Below, one piece after another: positions 18,228 to 27,049 of a DNA stretch of 64,000 bases. Source of the DNA: Microbacterium oleivorans (GTDB lineage: Bacteria > Actinomycetota > Actinomycetes > Actinomycetales > Microbacteriaceae); the NCBI RefSeq assembly GCF_013389665.1, contig NZ_CP058316.1, positions 2,356,001 through 2,420,000 on the forward strand, given 5' to 3'. The notes under the pieces are model-generated. The model was not told the DNA's origin. It saw only the letters and a list, made by a program, of their open reading frames with translations, and did not search any database. Made by a program: the position numbers and the translations under genes. Positions within the stretch are counted from its first letter, which is position 1, and every line of letters starts with the position of its first letter.

Positions 18228-19421
18228 TCAGCCGATGCGGCCGCGCAGCTCGGACTCGTCGGTGGGCGCGTCGGCGAGCACGAGCCGCGCGGCGTCGCGC
18301 GCGTCCGCGACGTTCCACAGCAGCACGCCCACCGGTGCGCCGGCGTCGTCACGGAAGTACACGACGGTCCGCGGTCCCGTCTCGTCGGGGTCCAGCTCGA
18401 CGACGAGCGTGTCGAGGTCGGGGTCGAGGGTGCCGACCGCCTCCCAGCGCACACCGAACACCTGCGAATAGAAGTACGGGGTATGGCGGTAGGCCTCGCC
18501 ACCGCCCGCCATCGAACGCCCTGCGGCGCGCCCCATCTCTTGGGCGTTGTCGACGTGCTCGACGCGCGTCCGGCCGAGTAGACGATCGGGGTACGACGCG
18601 ATGTCACCGGCCGCCCAGATCGCGTCGTCGCCGGTGGCGAGGGTCTCGTCGACGACGACGCCGTCGTCGACCGACAGTCCGGCGGCTTCGGCGAGGTCGG
18701 TCACGGGCGTGACACCGAGCCCGAGGACCGCCGCGTCGGCGTCCCGCCGGGACCCGTCGTCGAGGACGAGTGCGATCCCGCTGTCGCCCGCGTCGATCCC
18801 GTCCACACGTCGCCCGGCCACGAGGCCGACACCGGCATCGGCGAAGAGGCGCTGGTAGCGCTCGGCGACCTCGAGCGGGAACGTCCCCGCGCCGAGCACG
18901 GCATCGGGGAACACCACCTCGACCGCGACGCCGTTCTGCACGAGGGCGGCGGCGATCTCGGCACCGATGTAGCCGCCCCCGACGACCGCGATCCGCTCGC
19001 TCCGTCCGGCGAGCTCGCGCAGCCGTCGATAGTCCTCGGCGGACCGGAACGACAGGACGCGGTCGCTGTCCCGCGCCTCGATCTCGCGGGGACGCGATCC
19101 GGTCGCCAGCAAGAGCCGGCGATAGCCGAAGCGTTCGCCCGCGTCGGTCTCGACGCTGCGGCCGTCGCGATCGATCGAGGTCACGAGTGAGCGCAGACGG
19201 ATCTCGGCCCCGGTGTCGGACGCGGTTCCGAGCGGCACCTGGTCCCAGGTGAAATCGGGGTCCGTCCAGAGCTTCTTCGACAGCGCCGGCCGCGTGTAGG
19301 GCTCGTCGATGTCGGCGCTCAGGATGCCGATGGTGCCCGTCTCGTCGAGTTCGCGGATGCCGCGGGCCGCCGCGTCGGCGACCATCCCGCCGCCGATGAT
19401 CAGATAATCGAAGCTCTGCAT
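18228..19421 (-). CDS. FAD-dependent pyridine nucleotide-disulphide oxidoreductase (ferredoxin/rubredoxin reductase type)
   Basis: A 397-residue flavoprotein. The FAD dinucleotide fold is at the start (YLIIGGGMVADAAARGI), the NAD(P) fold in the middle (IAVVGGGYIGAEIAAAL), and the second FAD contact is WAAGDIASYPD. A C-terminal reductase domain starts near residue 315. No redox-active CxxC is present, so it belongs with the AIF/ferredoxin-NAD(P) reductase group that serves small electron carriers or monooxygenases. No ferredoxin or P450 gene is adjacent. It ends 7 bases from the convergent glmM stop. Its upstream region holds a strong hairpin with a G-run loop (19507-19546). Confidence 0.88.
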   Translation of the reverse strand: MQSFDYLIIGGGMVADAAARGIRELDETGTIGILSADIDEPYTRPALSKKLWTDPDFTWDQVPLGTASDTGAEIRLRSLVTSIDRDGRSVETDAGERFGYRRLLLATGSRPREIEARDSDRVLSFRSAEDYRRLRELAGRSERIAVVGGGYIGAEIAAALVQNGVAVEVVFPDAVLGAGTFPLEVAERYQRLFADAGVGLVAGRRVDGIDAGDSGIALVLDDGSRRDADAAVLGLGVTPVTDLAEAAGLSVDDGVVVDETLATGDDAIWAAGDIASYPDRLLGRTRVEHVDNAQEMGRAAGRSMAGGGEAYRHTPYFYSQVFGVRWEAVGTLDPDLDTLVVELDPDETGPRTVVYFRDDAGAPVGVLLWNVADARDAARLVLADAPTDESELRGRIG

Positions 19422-19506
19422 GCCGTCACGCTACGGCCGCGCGACTCCGGTGTCGTGCGCAGTGCCGCCGAGCGGGCGCAGGCGTATGATTCGCCGTCCG
19501 AGGACC

Positions 19507-19546
19507 CACTGCCCGCGCGCGCTTTCCCCATCGCGCACAGGCAGTG
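19507..19546 (-). promoter_or_regulatory. leader hairpin with G-run loop
   Basis: A stem of 15 pairs with loop ATGGGGAAAG when read on the minus strand. Two positions are G-U pairs on the minus-strand RNA but C-A mismatches on the plus strand, which favours a minus-strand transcript, that is the leader of the FAD oxidoreductase about 90 bases downstream. Its function is unknown. Confidence 0.45.
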
Positions 19547-19675
19547 AGCCAGCCCGTCACGATGTCCCCAAACCAGCGCACGGGCCCGAGTGGGGGCCTC
19601 ATCGGATGTCGGCCCTGTCGGTCTCGGAACTGGTCTCAGCGTACGACGCGGGGCCGTCGAAAAGGGCCCCTCGTG

Positions 19676-19698
19676 GCAACGTTGCGCCAACGTTGCGC
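19676..19698 (+). promoter_or_regulatory. possible LacI-type double operator
   Basis: Two copies of CAACGTTGCGC occur 11 bases apart, each containing the palindrome AACGTT; the first is a 10-bp palindrome GCAACGTTGC. A central CG palindrome of this form is typical of LacI-family operators of sugar genes. It lies about 145 bases upstream of the GH71 glucanase gene. No LacI gene is in the window. Confidence 0.4.
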
Positions 19699-19843
19699 TT
19701 GTCTTCGGGTGATCTTGCGGTGGGCGCCGGAGGCCCCGCATTTTGAGCGGATGAGGGTTCATGCCACACTCGTGGGGATTGCTGGGGGAGGGAATCGGCA
19801 GCGGTGCGCGCTTGCCGAGGAGATTGATACCCACGAGGAAGTC

Positions 19844-21862
19844 ATGAAACCAGCACATCCGGATCCCCTGTACCCATCTCGACGAAGGACCCCACGCACT
19901 CTGATCGCGGCCGTTGCGGCGCTCGCGGTCGTGCTCGCCGGTGCCCCGGCGGCACAGGCGTCGACCGACCTCGCCCCGCAAGCGGCGAAGCCGAAGACCG
20001 TGACCGTGACGCTCGGCCCGAGCGACACGGCGACCGTCTCGTCGCGGACCCCCAAGACCGCGCTGAAGACGCAGTCGCTGAGTGCCACCTCGACGCAGGA
20101 CCGCAGTTACGCGCGGTTCGCGCTGCCCGCCGACATCGACGTCACGAAGCCGGTCTCGGCCTCGTTCTCGCTCACCGTCCGCCACACCACGGCGACCGCG
20201 GCGGGCATCGACGTCTTCCGCGAGAGCGGGTCGTGGTCGAGCTCGAACCTCACGTACGCCAATCGCCCGGCCGAGGCCGGTGAGCGCCTGAGCCAGTCGG
20301 CACCGGCCGCGCGCTCCGGCGCTCGGCTGACGGTGTCGCTGGGCGACGTCGCGAAGATCGCCGCGAAGGGACAGCTCTCGCTGCGCGTCGCCTATCGGCA
20401 GAAGCACGTCTCCACGACGTTCTACCGCACCGGCGACAAGGCCCCGACGCTCAAGGTGACCTACACGCCCAAGCCCGCAGCCGCCCCGGCCCCGACCAAG
20501 CCGCCGGCTCAACCCGCGCCGCCGGCCCAGCCCGCGCCGCCGGCGACGGGGGAGGAGGGGCGCGCGGTGTTCGCGCACTACTTCCCGCCGTACCCCGTGT
20601 CGATCGACAACAAGCCCGCCGACGCCGACTACTACACCCGCAACTACCTCGCCCCGAACGGCGAGAACGGCAAGCACGCCCGGTACGGCGGTCTGCTGCG
20701 CGACCGCCCCGCCCCGGTGGCGCCGTCGGGGTCGTCGTCGTGGAAGCTCGAGAATCTGCAGCGCGAGGTGCGCCAGGCCAAGGCCGCCGGTCTCGACGGT
20801 TTCACCGTCAACATCATGAGTCTGAGCGGTACGAACTGGGAGGCGACGAAGAACCTCTTCACGGCCGCCGAGCGGCAGGGCGGGTTCGCCGTCGTGCCGA
20901 TGATCGACGCGTCGGCATCGGTGCGCAACTCGGACCCGGCGACGGTGGCCGATCGTCTCGCCGAGCTGTACCGCTCCAGCGCGGCATTCCGGGTCGACGA
21001 CCGGCTGCTGCTGTCGTCGTTCGCGGCCGAGAAGCAGAGCGTCGACTGGTGGTCTCGGATCATCGACCGGCTGCAACGGGTCCATGGGGTTCCCATCACC
21101 TTCCAGGCGGTGTTCCTCAACGCCTCGGACGCGAACATGTCCGCGTTCCGCGGTATCGCCGACGGCTACGGCAACTGGGGCGTCCGCACCGCGTGGCACA
21201 CGTCGAACGGGCCCGACTACGCTGCTCGCGCGGCCGCCCTCGGTAAGACGTGGATCGCGCCGGTGTCGGTGCAGGATTACCGCCCGCGCGCCGGCGTGTT
21301 CGCGGAGTCGGGGAACACCGACAACCTCCGGGCGTCGTGGCAGCGGGCCATCGACAGCGGCGCGCAGTACGTGCAGCTCGTCACCTGGAACGACTACAGC
21401 GAGAGCACCCAGTTCGCGCCGTCGGCCGACCACGGCGACACGTTCCTCGACATCAGCAGGCCCTACCTCGACTGGTTCCATTCCGGCACCCAACCCCGGG
21501 TGACCCAGGACCAGGCGTTCCTGGTGCACCGCACCCAGTTCGCCGGCGCACGCCCGACCATCGGGCATCTGCTGGCCACGCCGACGCTCGGCGGCACCTC
21601 CGGGACGGTGACCGACGAGGTCGAGGCCGTCGTGTACCTCACGGCACCGGCGACCCTGACGATCACCGCCGGGGGGACGTCGACGACGTTCGCCGCTCCC
21701 GCCGGCCGATCGGTGCACACGGTTCCGCTGCGCGAGGGCGTCGTCTCGGCGACGGTCTCTCGTTCGGGCCGCCAGGTGATCGCCCTGACGTCGCCCTACC
21801 GGGTGGTCAAGGCTCCGACCGTGCAGGACCTCAGCTACTACGGGGTGAGCAGCCTCGGCTGA
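19844..21862 (+). CDS. secreted GH71 alpha-1,3-glucanase with DNRLRE domain
   Basis: A 672-residue exported protein. A signal peptide ends near APAAQA. A DNRLRE/CBM96-like beta domain spans about residues 45-210, including a SWSSSNLTYANRP segment. A Pro/Ala-rich linker (about 210-235) follows. A GH71 barrel begins VFAHYFPPYPVS and includes AAGLDGFTVNIMS and VTWNDYSESTQF, the motif typical of alpha-1,3-glucanases (mutanases). A beta-rich end domain (about 570-672) completes it. It should cut alpha-1,3-glucan outside the cell. The neighbouring exopolysaccharide genes suggest turnover of its own or a foreign polymer, which is inference. The start is fixed by GAGGAAG just before the ATG. It ends 15 bases from the convergent BY-kinase gene. 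Confidence 0.85.
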   Translation: MKPAHPDPLYPSRRRTPRTLIAAVAALAVVLAGAPAAQASTDLAPQAAKPKTVTVTLGPSDTATVSSRTPKTALKTQSLSATSTQDRSYARFALPADIDVTKPVSASFSLTVRHTTATAAGIDVFRESGSWSSSNLTYANRPAEAGERLSQSAPAARSGARLTVSLGDVAKIAAKGQLSLRVAYRQKHVSTTFYRTGDKAPTLKVTYTPKPAAAPAPTKPPAQPAPPAQPAPPATGEEGRAVFAHYFPPYPVSIDNKPADADYYTRNYLAPNGENGKHARYGGLLRDRPAPVAPSGSSSWKLENLQREVRQAKAAGLDGFTVNIMSLSGTNWEATKNLFTAAERQGGFAVVPMIDASASVRNSDPATVADRLAELYRSSAAFRVDDRLLLSSFAAEKQSVDWWSRIIDRLQRVHGVPITFQAVFLNASDANMSAFRGIADGYGNWGVRTAWHTSNGPDYAARAAALGKTWIAPVSVQDYRPRAGVFAESGNTDNLRASWQRAIDSGAQYVQLVTWNDYSESTQFAPSADHGDTFLDISRPYLDWFHSGTQPRVTQDQAFLVHRTQFAGARPTIGHLLATPTLGGTSGTVTDEVEAVVYLTAPATLTITAGGTSTTFAAPAGRSVHTVPLREGVVSATVSRSGRQVIALTSPYRVVKAPTVQDLSYYGVSSLG

Positions 21863-21877
21863 CACCCCCGGCACTCA

Positions 21878-23353
21878 TCACCGCCGCCCCGCGGGCGACC
21901 GTTCCTCCCGGAGCGCGTCGGCCGCGGGGCGGTCGTCTCCCTCCGGCGCCGGTCCCGGATCCGCGGGCGTCGCGGTGCCGCGCCCGCGCGTGCGGCGGGG
22001 CGTCTCGGGCGCGGCCGAGTAGGTCGTGTAACTGCGACGGTCCGCGCGGGAGGGACGTGCCAGGTTCAGCACGGTGCCGTGGATCGTCGCCCCGACCGAC
22101 GTCAGACGCGCCACCGCGCGTCGCACGTCGCGTTCGCGTGCCCGGCCGGCCCCGACGACGAGCACCGCGCCCCCGAAGACACGTGCCAGCACGGCGGCAT
22201 CCGAGACGGGATGCACGGGAGGGGCGTCGATGATCACGATGTCGTGCGCTTCGCGCAGGCTCTCGAGGATCTCGAGCGCACGATCCGACTCCAGCAGCTC
22301 CGACGGGTTCGGCGGGATGGGCCCGGCCAGCAGCACGTGCAGGCGGTCGGGGCCCCAGGCCACCAGGGCGTCGTCGAGCGTCGCCTCGGCGGCCAGCACG
22401 CTTGTGAAACCGAGGTCGGGCGGCAGGTCGAGGATGCGGCCGAGGCTCGGGCGTCGCAGATCCGCTTCGACGAGGCACACCGACGCGCCTGTCGCTGCGA
22501 GCGCGACGGCGGCGTTGGCAGCCGTGGTGCTCTTGCCCTCGCTGGGCACCGACGAGGTGAACACGAACACCCGGTGCGCCTGAGAGGCCTGTACGAACCG
22601 CAGGTTGCCGCGCAGACGCCGGTAGTCCTCCGACCGCAGCGAGTGCGGGGCCGAGAGGAGCGCGAGCGGGGCGCGGTCGGCGGTGCGATCCGAGCTCACC
22701 GTTCCGATGATGGCGGCGCCCGACGCCTCCTGCGCCTGTTCGACGGTGCGCACGCGCGTGCCGAACATCAGACGCATCAGCACGACGACGGCGGCGGCGA
22801 CGAGGCCGCCGAGCGCGCCGAGGATGACGAGCATCGGGGTGTGCGGTGCGGACGGCAGGTTCGGCGGCACGGCGTTCTCGATCACGCGCAGCCGCACCGG
22901 CGACGTGCCGTCGACCTGGGGCGAGAGCGTCGGCACGACCTCGGCGAGCTTGGCCGCCACCAGGTTCGCGATGCGCGCCGCCTCGCGGGGCGACGGGTCC
23001 ACCGCCGAGATCGAGATCATCGAGGTGTTCAGCGGCACCGCGGTCGTCACGCGGGAGCGCAGCTCGGCGGTCGAATCCCCGAGCCCCAGCTCGTCGATGA
23101 CCGGCGCGAGGACGATCTCGCGCGTCGCGACGGTGCTGAGGTTCCGCGCCTGCTGCTGCGAGAAGTTGCTTCCCTGCGCCAGCTCTCCCGTCGTCGAACT
23201 GCCCGTCACCGCGACGAAGACGTCGGCTCGCGCCGTGTACTCGCGCGGCACCGACCAGGCGTAGGCGAGTGCTGCAGAAGCACCCAGCGCCATCAGCACG
23301 ATGACCGTCATCCAGTGATAGCGGATCACCCGCAGAACACGATTGGACTCCAT
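21878..23353 (-). CDS. Wzz/BY-kinase: polysaccharide co-polymerase with tyrosine autokinase domain
   Basis: A 491-residue protein with a Wzz-type domain between two membrane helices (about residues 12-32 and 173-195), then a cytoplasmic BY-kinase. The Walker A motif is SSVPSEGKSTT with Lys274, Walker A' is VCLVEADLRRP (about 292-302), and Walker B is IVIIDAPP. The C-terminal tail has a small tyrosine pair (RRSYTTYSAAP) rather than a long tyrosine cluster. It should set chain length and coordinate Wzy-dependent export by cycles of autophosphorylation. The ATG at 23353 has GGGGGA 4 bases upstream; an in-frame ATG at 23365 lies inside that G-run motif. It is divergent from the Wzy gene. Confidence 0.92.
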   Translation of the reverse strand: MESNRVLRVIRYHWMTVIVLMALGASAALAYAWSVPREYTARADVFVAVTGSSTTGELAQGSNFSQQQARNLSTVATREIVLAPVIDELGLGDSTAELRSRVTTAVPLNTSMISISAVDPSPREAARIANLVAAKLAEVVPTLSPQVDGTSPVRLRVIENAVPPNLPSAPHTPMLVILGALGGLVAAAVVVLMRLMFGTRVRTVEQAQEASGAAIIGTVSSDRTADRAPLALLSAPHSLRSEDYRRLRGNLRFVQASQAHRVFVFTSSVPSEGKSTTAANAAVALAATGASVCLVEADLRRPSLGRILDLPPDLGFTSVLAAEATLDDALVAWGPDRLHVLLAGPIPPNPSELLESDRALEILESLREAHDIVIIDAPPVHPVSDAAVLARVFGGAVLVVGAGRARERDVRRAVARLTSVGATIHGTVLNLARPSRADRRSYTTYSAAPETPRRTRGRGTATPADPGPAPEGDDRPAADALREERSPAGRR

Positions 23354-23434
23354 AGCGTCCCCCATTCGCGCGTCGATCACTCGACGCGGCCCCAATACGC
23401 CGCGTGACGAACACGCGGACCCCCGTCTGACATG
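23354..23434 (-). promoter_or_regulatory. G-run leader of the BY-kinase gene
   Basis: Read leftward, the order is TTGGGG (23390-23395), an 8-bp hairpin CGCGTCGA/TCGACGCG with a 4-base loop (23369-23388), ATGGGGGA (23358-23365), CGCT, then the ATG. This TTGGGG, hairpin, G-run, start order recurs at other genes of the locus. The last G-run also serves as ribosome site. Confidence 0.45.
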
Positions 23435-23470
23435 ATATGCGAGGGGGGGCTCGTGGGGAAGCAAACCGGA

Positions 23471-24970
23471 ATGTTCTCGGACCCGGGCGCGCACGTCGCG
23501 TCCGAGGCGCCGTTGCGCGGAGGCGCTCGCATCGCCCTGCTCGCGCTGTCGATCGGCGTCCTGAGCGTCGCGCTGCCCGTGGCGCTGGTCTCCGACATCC
23601 CCGACAGCGGGCGCAGCGACGCGTGGATCGTGACGCTGCTCATCATGATCTACGGCGGCATCCGCCTGTCGGTGACGTGGGTGTCGGGCCGGCCGCACCT
23701 GTTCGACTTCTTCTTCTGGGTCTTCGGGTACATCTTCATGGGGCTCGCCCCGACCGCGCAGATCCGCGCCGACGCCGTGTCGACGACGACTCCCGGCATC
23801 GACTCCGCCTTCGACCTGCCCACCGCGGGTATCGTCGCCCTCGGCATCGGATGCTACGAGCTCGCCCGCGCCGCGTGGATGCTGCGTCAGCACTCCCGGC
23901 CGCCCCGCACGGCGCAGGTGCCACGGAGCGTCGCTCCCGTACGCGCGATCGCGCTGGCCGTGATCGGTCTCGGCATCAGCGCGTTCTTCGTGGTGCAGCT
24001 CGGCCCGGCCGCCGCCCTCGGCAGCCGTGAGGCCGCGTTCGACGCCCGCGAGGCCCGCTGGCCCGACCCCGCCGTCCGCGCCGTCATGTACGCCGCCGCC
24101 GTCTACCCGCTCCTGATCGCGACGGGCGCGATGGCGCAGCTGCGGCGGTCGGCGACCTCCCGCTCGGTGCGCATCGCCTATACGGCGGCCGCGGTCGCCG
24201 CGGCGGTCGTGCTGCTGCTGATCGTCAACCCGATCGCGAGCGCCCGCTACACCTTCGGCACCGTGGCCGTCGCGCTGGCGATCTTCGCCGGGGCGGCAGC
24301 GACGCGGCTGCGGGCCCGCGTCACGATGCTCGGCGCCATCGTGGCGTTCCTGTTCCTCTTCCCGATCGCCGACGCCTTCCGCACCGACGAGGTCCGGGTG
24401 AACCGCACGAGCTTCTTCGGGGAGTACCTCGCCAACCCCGACTACGACGCCTTCTGGCAGGTCGCCAACTCGCTGGCGTACTGGCTGGACGGGCTGGTGG
24501 AGCCCGCGCGACAGTTCCTCGGCAGCATCCTGTTCTGGGTGCCGCGAGCGGTCTGGGCCGACAAGCCGACCGACACGGGCATCGTGCTCGCGGAGTACCG
24601 CGGCTACAGCTTCGACAACCTGTCGGCACCCCTGTGGGCCGAAGCCATGGTCAACGGAGGCGTCATCGCGGTCGTCGTGGTCTTCGCCGCCCTCGGGCTG
24701 CTGCTGCGGGCGATGGACGTGCGTATCGTATCGGCGTTCCCGACCGGCGGAGTCTGGGCGATCGTGGGAGCGGTGCTCCCGGTCTACATGACCATCCTCA
24801 TGCGGGGCTCGCTGCTGCAGGCCACAGGGGCCACGACGGTCATGATCGTGTGCCTGGTTCTCGTCGCCGGGCGTCTGGGTTCGCCCGGCGACGAGGGTTC
24901 GGGTGGCGTCGCCTCAGGCGACGCGCAGCTCGGCGTGGCTGCGCCGGTACCAGGCGATCGTCCGAGCTAG
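23471..24970 (+). CDS. O-antigen/exopolysaccharide polymerase (Wzy-like)
   Basis: A 499-residue protein with about 11-12 membrane helices and one large loop (about residues 300-365, RTDEVRVNRTSFFGEYLANPDYDAF and onward to SILFWVPRAVWADKPTDTG). This is the layout of oligosaccharide repeat-unit polymerases of the O-antigen polymerase type. The W-x-P-R-x-x-W-x-D-K-P segment is typical of the group. It should join repeat units on the outer membrane face using lipid-linked intermediates. The start at 23471 is preferred, with a G-run (GTGGGGAAG) upstream; an ATG at 23432 lies over the likely -10 region. Its last 57 bases overlap the convergent fcl gene. Confidence 0.82.
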   Translation: MFSDPGAHVASEAPLRGGARIALLALSIGVLSVALPVALVSDIPDSGRSDAWIVTLLIMIYGGIRLSVTWVSGRPHLFDFFFWVFGYIFMGLAPTAQIRADAVSTTTPGIDSAFDLPTAGIVALGIGCYELARAAWMLRQHSRPPRTAQVPRSVAPVRAIALAVIGLGISAFFVVQLGPAAALGSREAAFDAREARWPDPAVRAVMYAAAVYPLLIATGAMAQLRRSATSRSVRIAYTAAAVAAAVVLLLIVNPIASARYTFGTVAVALAIFAGAAATRLRARVTMLGAIVAFLFLFPIADAFRTDEVRVNRTSFFGEYLANPDYDAFWQVANSLAYWLDGLVEPARQFLGSILFWVPRAVWADKPTDTGIVLAEYRGYSFDNLSAPLWAEAMVNGGVIAVVVVFAALGLLLRAMDVRIVSAFPTGGVWAIVGAVLPVYMTILMRGSLLQATGATTVMIVCLVLVAGRLGSPGDEGSGGVASGDAQLGVAAPVPGDRPS

Positions 24971-25891
24971 TCCGCCTCGCAGTCCGATGCCCGGTTCCCA
25001 GCCGGTGGAGCGCAGCAGCGAGATGTCGAGCAGCTTCTGCGGGGTGCCGTCCGGCTTGTCGGTGTCCCACCGCGTCTCACCGCGGAAGCCGACGATGTCG
25101 GCGATCTGCTCGGCGACCTCGCGGATGGTGGTGTCGCTTCCCGTGCCGACGTTCACGTGCGATGCGCCGTCGTAGCGCTCCATGAGGTGCAGGATGGCGG
25201 CGGCGAGGTCGTCCGAATGCATGAACTCGCGGCGCGGACGCCCCGAGCCCCAGTTCGTCACGACGGGGCTGCCGAACGCGGCGGCCTCGTCGTAGCGGCG
25301 GATCAGGGCGGGGAGCACGTGCGAGCCCAGTGGTGAGAAATTGTCGTTCGGGCCGTAGAGGTTCGTCGGCATGGCCGAGATCCACGGCAGCCCGTACTGA
25401 CGGCGCACCGCCTGCGCGTGCAGGATGCCGGCGATCTTGGCGATCGCATAGGCGTCGTTGGTCGGCTCGAGATGCCCGGTCAGCAGGCTGTCCTCACGCA
25501 GCGGCTGCGGCGCGAACTTCGGGTAGATGCACGACGACCCGAGGAACACGAGCCGCTCGACACCGACCTCGGCCGCGGCATCCATCACGTTGGACTGGAT
25601 CCGCAGGTTGACGCTCAGGAAGTCGACCGGGTAGGTGCTGTTGGCCAGGATCCCGCCGACCTTCGCCGCAGCCAGCACCACGTAGCGCGGCCGCTCGTCG
25701 CGGAAGAACCGGAACACGGCGTCGCGCTCGGTGAGATCGAGCTCGGACGAGGTCCGGGTGACGAGACGGTCGAAGCCCTCGGCCTCGAGATGGCGCAGCA
25801 CCGCGCTGCCCGCGAGCCCGCGATGGCCGGCGACGAAGAAGGCCGCGTGGCGATCGAGACGGCTCGGGGTGAACGACAGGTCGTCGCTCAC
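24914..25891 (-). CDS. fcl: GDP-L-fucose synthase
   Basis: A 325-residue NADP-dependent SDR-type epimerase/reductase. It converts GDP-4-keto-6-deoxy-mannose to GDP-L-fucose. Visible features are the N-terminal Rossmann motif [15 protein letters not shown], the [14 protein letters not shown] segment, the SSCIYPK serine, the catalytic Tyr in [11 protein letters not shown], and [11 protein letters not shown]. All match Fcl/WcaG. The GTG start overlaps the gmd stop (GTGA), so the two are translationally coupled and run the last two steps of GDP-fucose synthesis. It overlaps the 3' end of the Wzy gene on the opposite strand. Confidence 0.95.
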   Translation of the reverse strand: MSDDLSFTPSRLDRHAAFFVAGHRGLAGSAVLRHLEAEGFDRLVTRTSSELDLTERDAVFRFFRDERPRYVVLAAAKVGGILANSTYPVDFLSVNLRIQSNVMDAAAEVGVERLVFLGSSCIYPKFAPQPLREDSLLTGHLEPTNDAYAIAKIAGILHAQAVRRQYGLPWISAMPTNLYGPNDNFSPLGSHVLPALIRRYDEAAAFGSPVVTNWGSGRPRREFMHSDDLAAAILHLMERYDGASHVNVGTGSDTTIREVAEQIADIVGFRGETRWDTDKPDGTPQKLLDISLLRSTGWEPGIGLRGGLARTIAWYRRSHAELRVA

Positions 25892-26913
25892 GCTGCCCAA
25901 CCCGAGAGTGCGACCGTGTCGATCCAGGGCCGGCCGGCGTACTCGAGGGCGCGGATGTCGGCGTCGACCATGATGCGGGCGAGCTCGAGCGGCCCGACGG
26001 TCGCCTTCCAGCCGAGCTTCTCCTCGGCCTTGCTCGGGTCGCCGATCAGTGCGTCGACCTCGGTCGGGCGCAGGTAGCGCTCGTCGAAGCGCACGTGGCG
26101 CTGCCAGTCGAGGCCGGCGTGCTCGAAGGCCGCCGACAGGAAGTCGCGCACCGTGATGCCGATGCCCGTGGCCAGCACGAAGTCCTCCGGCTCGTCGGCC
26201 TGCAGCATCCGCCACATGCCCTCGACGTACTCGGCGGCGTAGCCCCAGTCGCGCACGGAGTCGATGTTGCCGAGGTACACGTGGTCCTGCACGCCGAGCT
26301 TGATGGCGGCGACCGCGCGGGTGATCTTGCGCGTCACGAACGTCTCGCCGCGGCGCGGCGACTCGTGGTTGAACAGGATGCCGTTGACGGCGAACATGTC
26401 GTACGCCTCGCGGTAGTTCTTGGTGATCCAGTAGCTGTACAGCTTCGCGGCGGCGTAGGGCGAACGCGGGTAGAACGGCGTGGTCTCGCTCTGCGGCGGC
26501 GGTGTCGCGCCGTAGAGCTCGGACGAGGACGCCTGGTAGAACTTCGTCTGGATCCCGGCCATGCGCACCGCTTCGAGCAGGCGCACCGAGCCGGTGCCGG
26601 TGGTGTCGGCGGTGTGCTCGGGCTCGTCGAACGAGACGCGCACGTGCGACTGCGCGCCGAGGTTGTAGACCTCGTCGGGCTGGATCTGCGCCAGCAGCGT
26701 GGTCATGCGCACGCCGTCGCTGAGATCCCCGTAGTGCAGGAACAGCCGTGCCCCCACCTCGTGCGGATCGACGTAGAGGTGGTCGATCCGCGACGTGTTG
26801 AACGTCGAGGCGCGACGCACGAGTCCGTGGACCTCGTACCCCTTCGCGAGCAGCAGCTCGGCGAGGTAGGAGCCGTCCTGGCCCGTGATACCGGTGATGA
26901 ATGCACGCTTCAT
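25888..26913 (-). CDS. gmd: GDP-mannose 4,6-dehydratase
   Basis: A 341-residue enzyme that makes GDP-4-keto-6-deoxy-mannose from GDP-mannose. It shows the NADP motif [18 protein letters not shown], the [15 protein letters not shown] segment, SSSELYG, the catalytic [12 protein letters not shown], and [17 protein letters not shown]. The length is standard. The ATG at 26913 is preceded by the G-run TTTGGGGGAGACGCTC, which places a purine block 6-8 bases upstream. It is co-directional and overlapping with fcl. No GDP-mannose-forming gene (manB/manC) is in the window, so that substrate comes from elsewhere. Confidence 0.97.
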   Translation of the reverse strand: MKRAFITGITGQDGSYLAELLLAKGYEVHGLVRRASTFNTSRIDHLYVDPHEVGARLFLHYGDLSDGVRMTTLLAQIQPDEVYNLGAQSHVRVSFDEPEHTADTTGTGSVRLLEAVRMAGIQTKFYQASSSELYGATPPPQSETTPFYPRSPYAAAKLYSYWITKNYREAYDMFAVNGILFNHESPRRGETFVTRKITRAVAAIKLGVQDHVYLGNIDSVRDWGYAAEYVEGMWRMLQADEPEDFVLATGIGITVRDFLSAAFEHAGLDWQRHVRFDERYLRPTEVDALIGDPSKAEEKLGWKATVGPLELARIMVDADIRALEYAGRPWIDTVALSGWAA

Positions 26914-26990
26914 GAGCGTCTCCCCCAAAGCCTCGGCGCTGCAGCCCCGTCGCGCGACCCGTGTGGACCCCTCCACCCGGCGCGTGCCGA

Positions 26991-27042
26991 TCCCCAAATC
27001 GACGGTGTTGCGAGTATAGGGATGCGGATCGCCTCACGGCAA
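26991..27042 (-). promoter_or_regulatory. gmd-fcl promoter and G-run motif
   Basis: On the minus strand, TTGCCG (27037-27042) and TATACT (27013-27018) are 18 bases apart, a good housekeeping promoter. The motif GATTTGGGGATC (TTGGGGA at 26991-26997) lies about 10 bases past the expected start point, so it would be at the 5' end of the mRNA rather than an upstream operator. A second G-run (26921-26928) lies just before the gmd ATG. Confidence 0.6.
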
Positions 27043-27049
27043 GCGCGGA

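Larger units (their letters stand above)
19422..19843 (+). other. divergent intergenic region, no gene seen
   Basis: This 422-base stretch separates the FAD oxidoreductase (leftward) from the GH71 gene (rightward). Short open frames across it show no recognisable protein. It holds the hairpin at 19507-19546, a minus-strand TTGGGGA at 19564-19570, two overlapping AACGTT palindromes at 19676-19698, and G-runs (GTGGGGATT, CTGGGGGAG) about 60 bases before the GH71 start. Confidence 0.6.
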
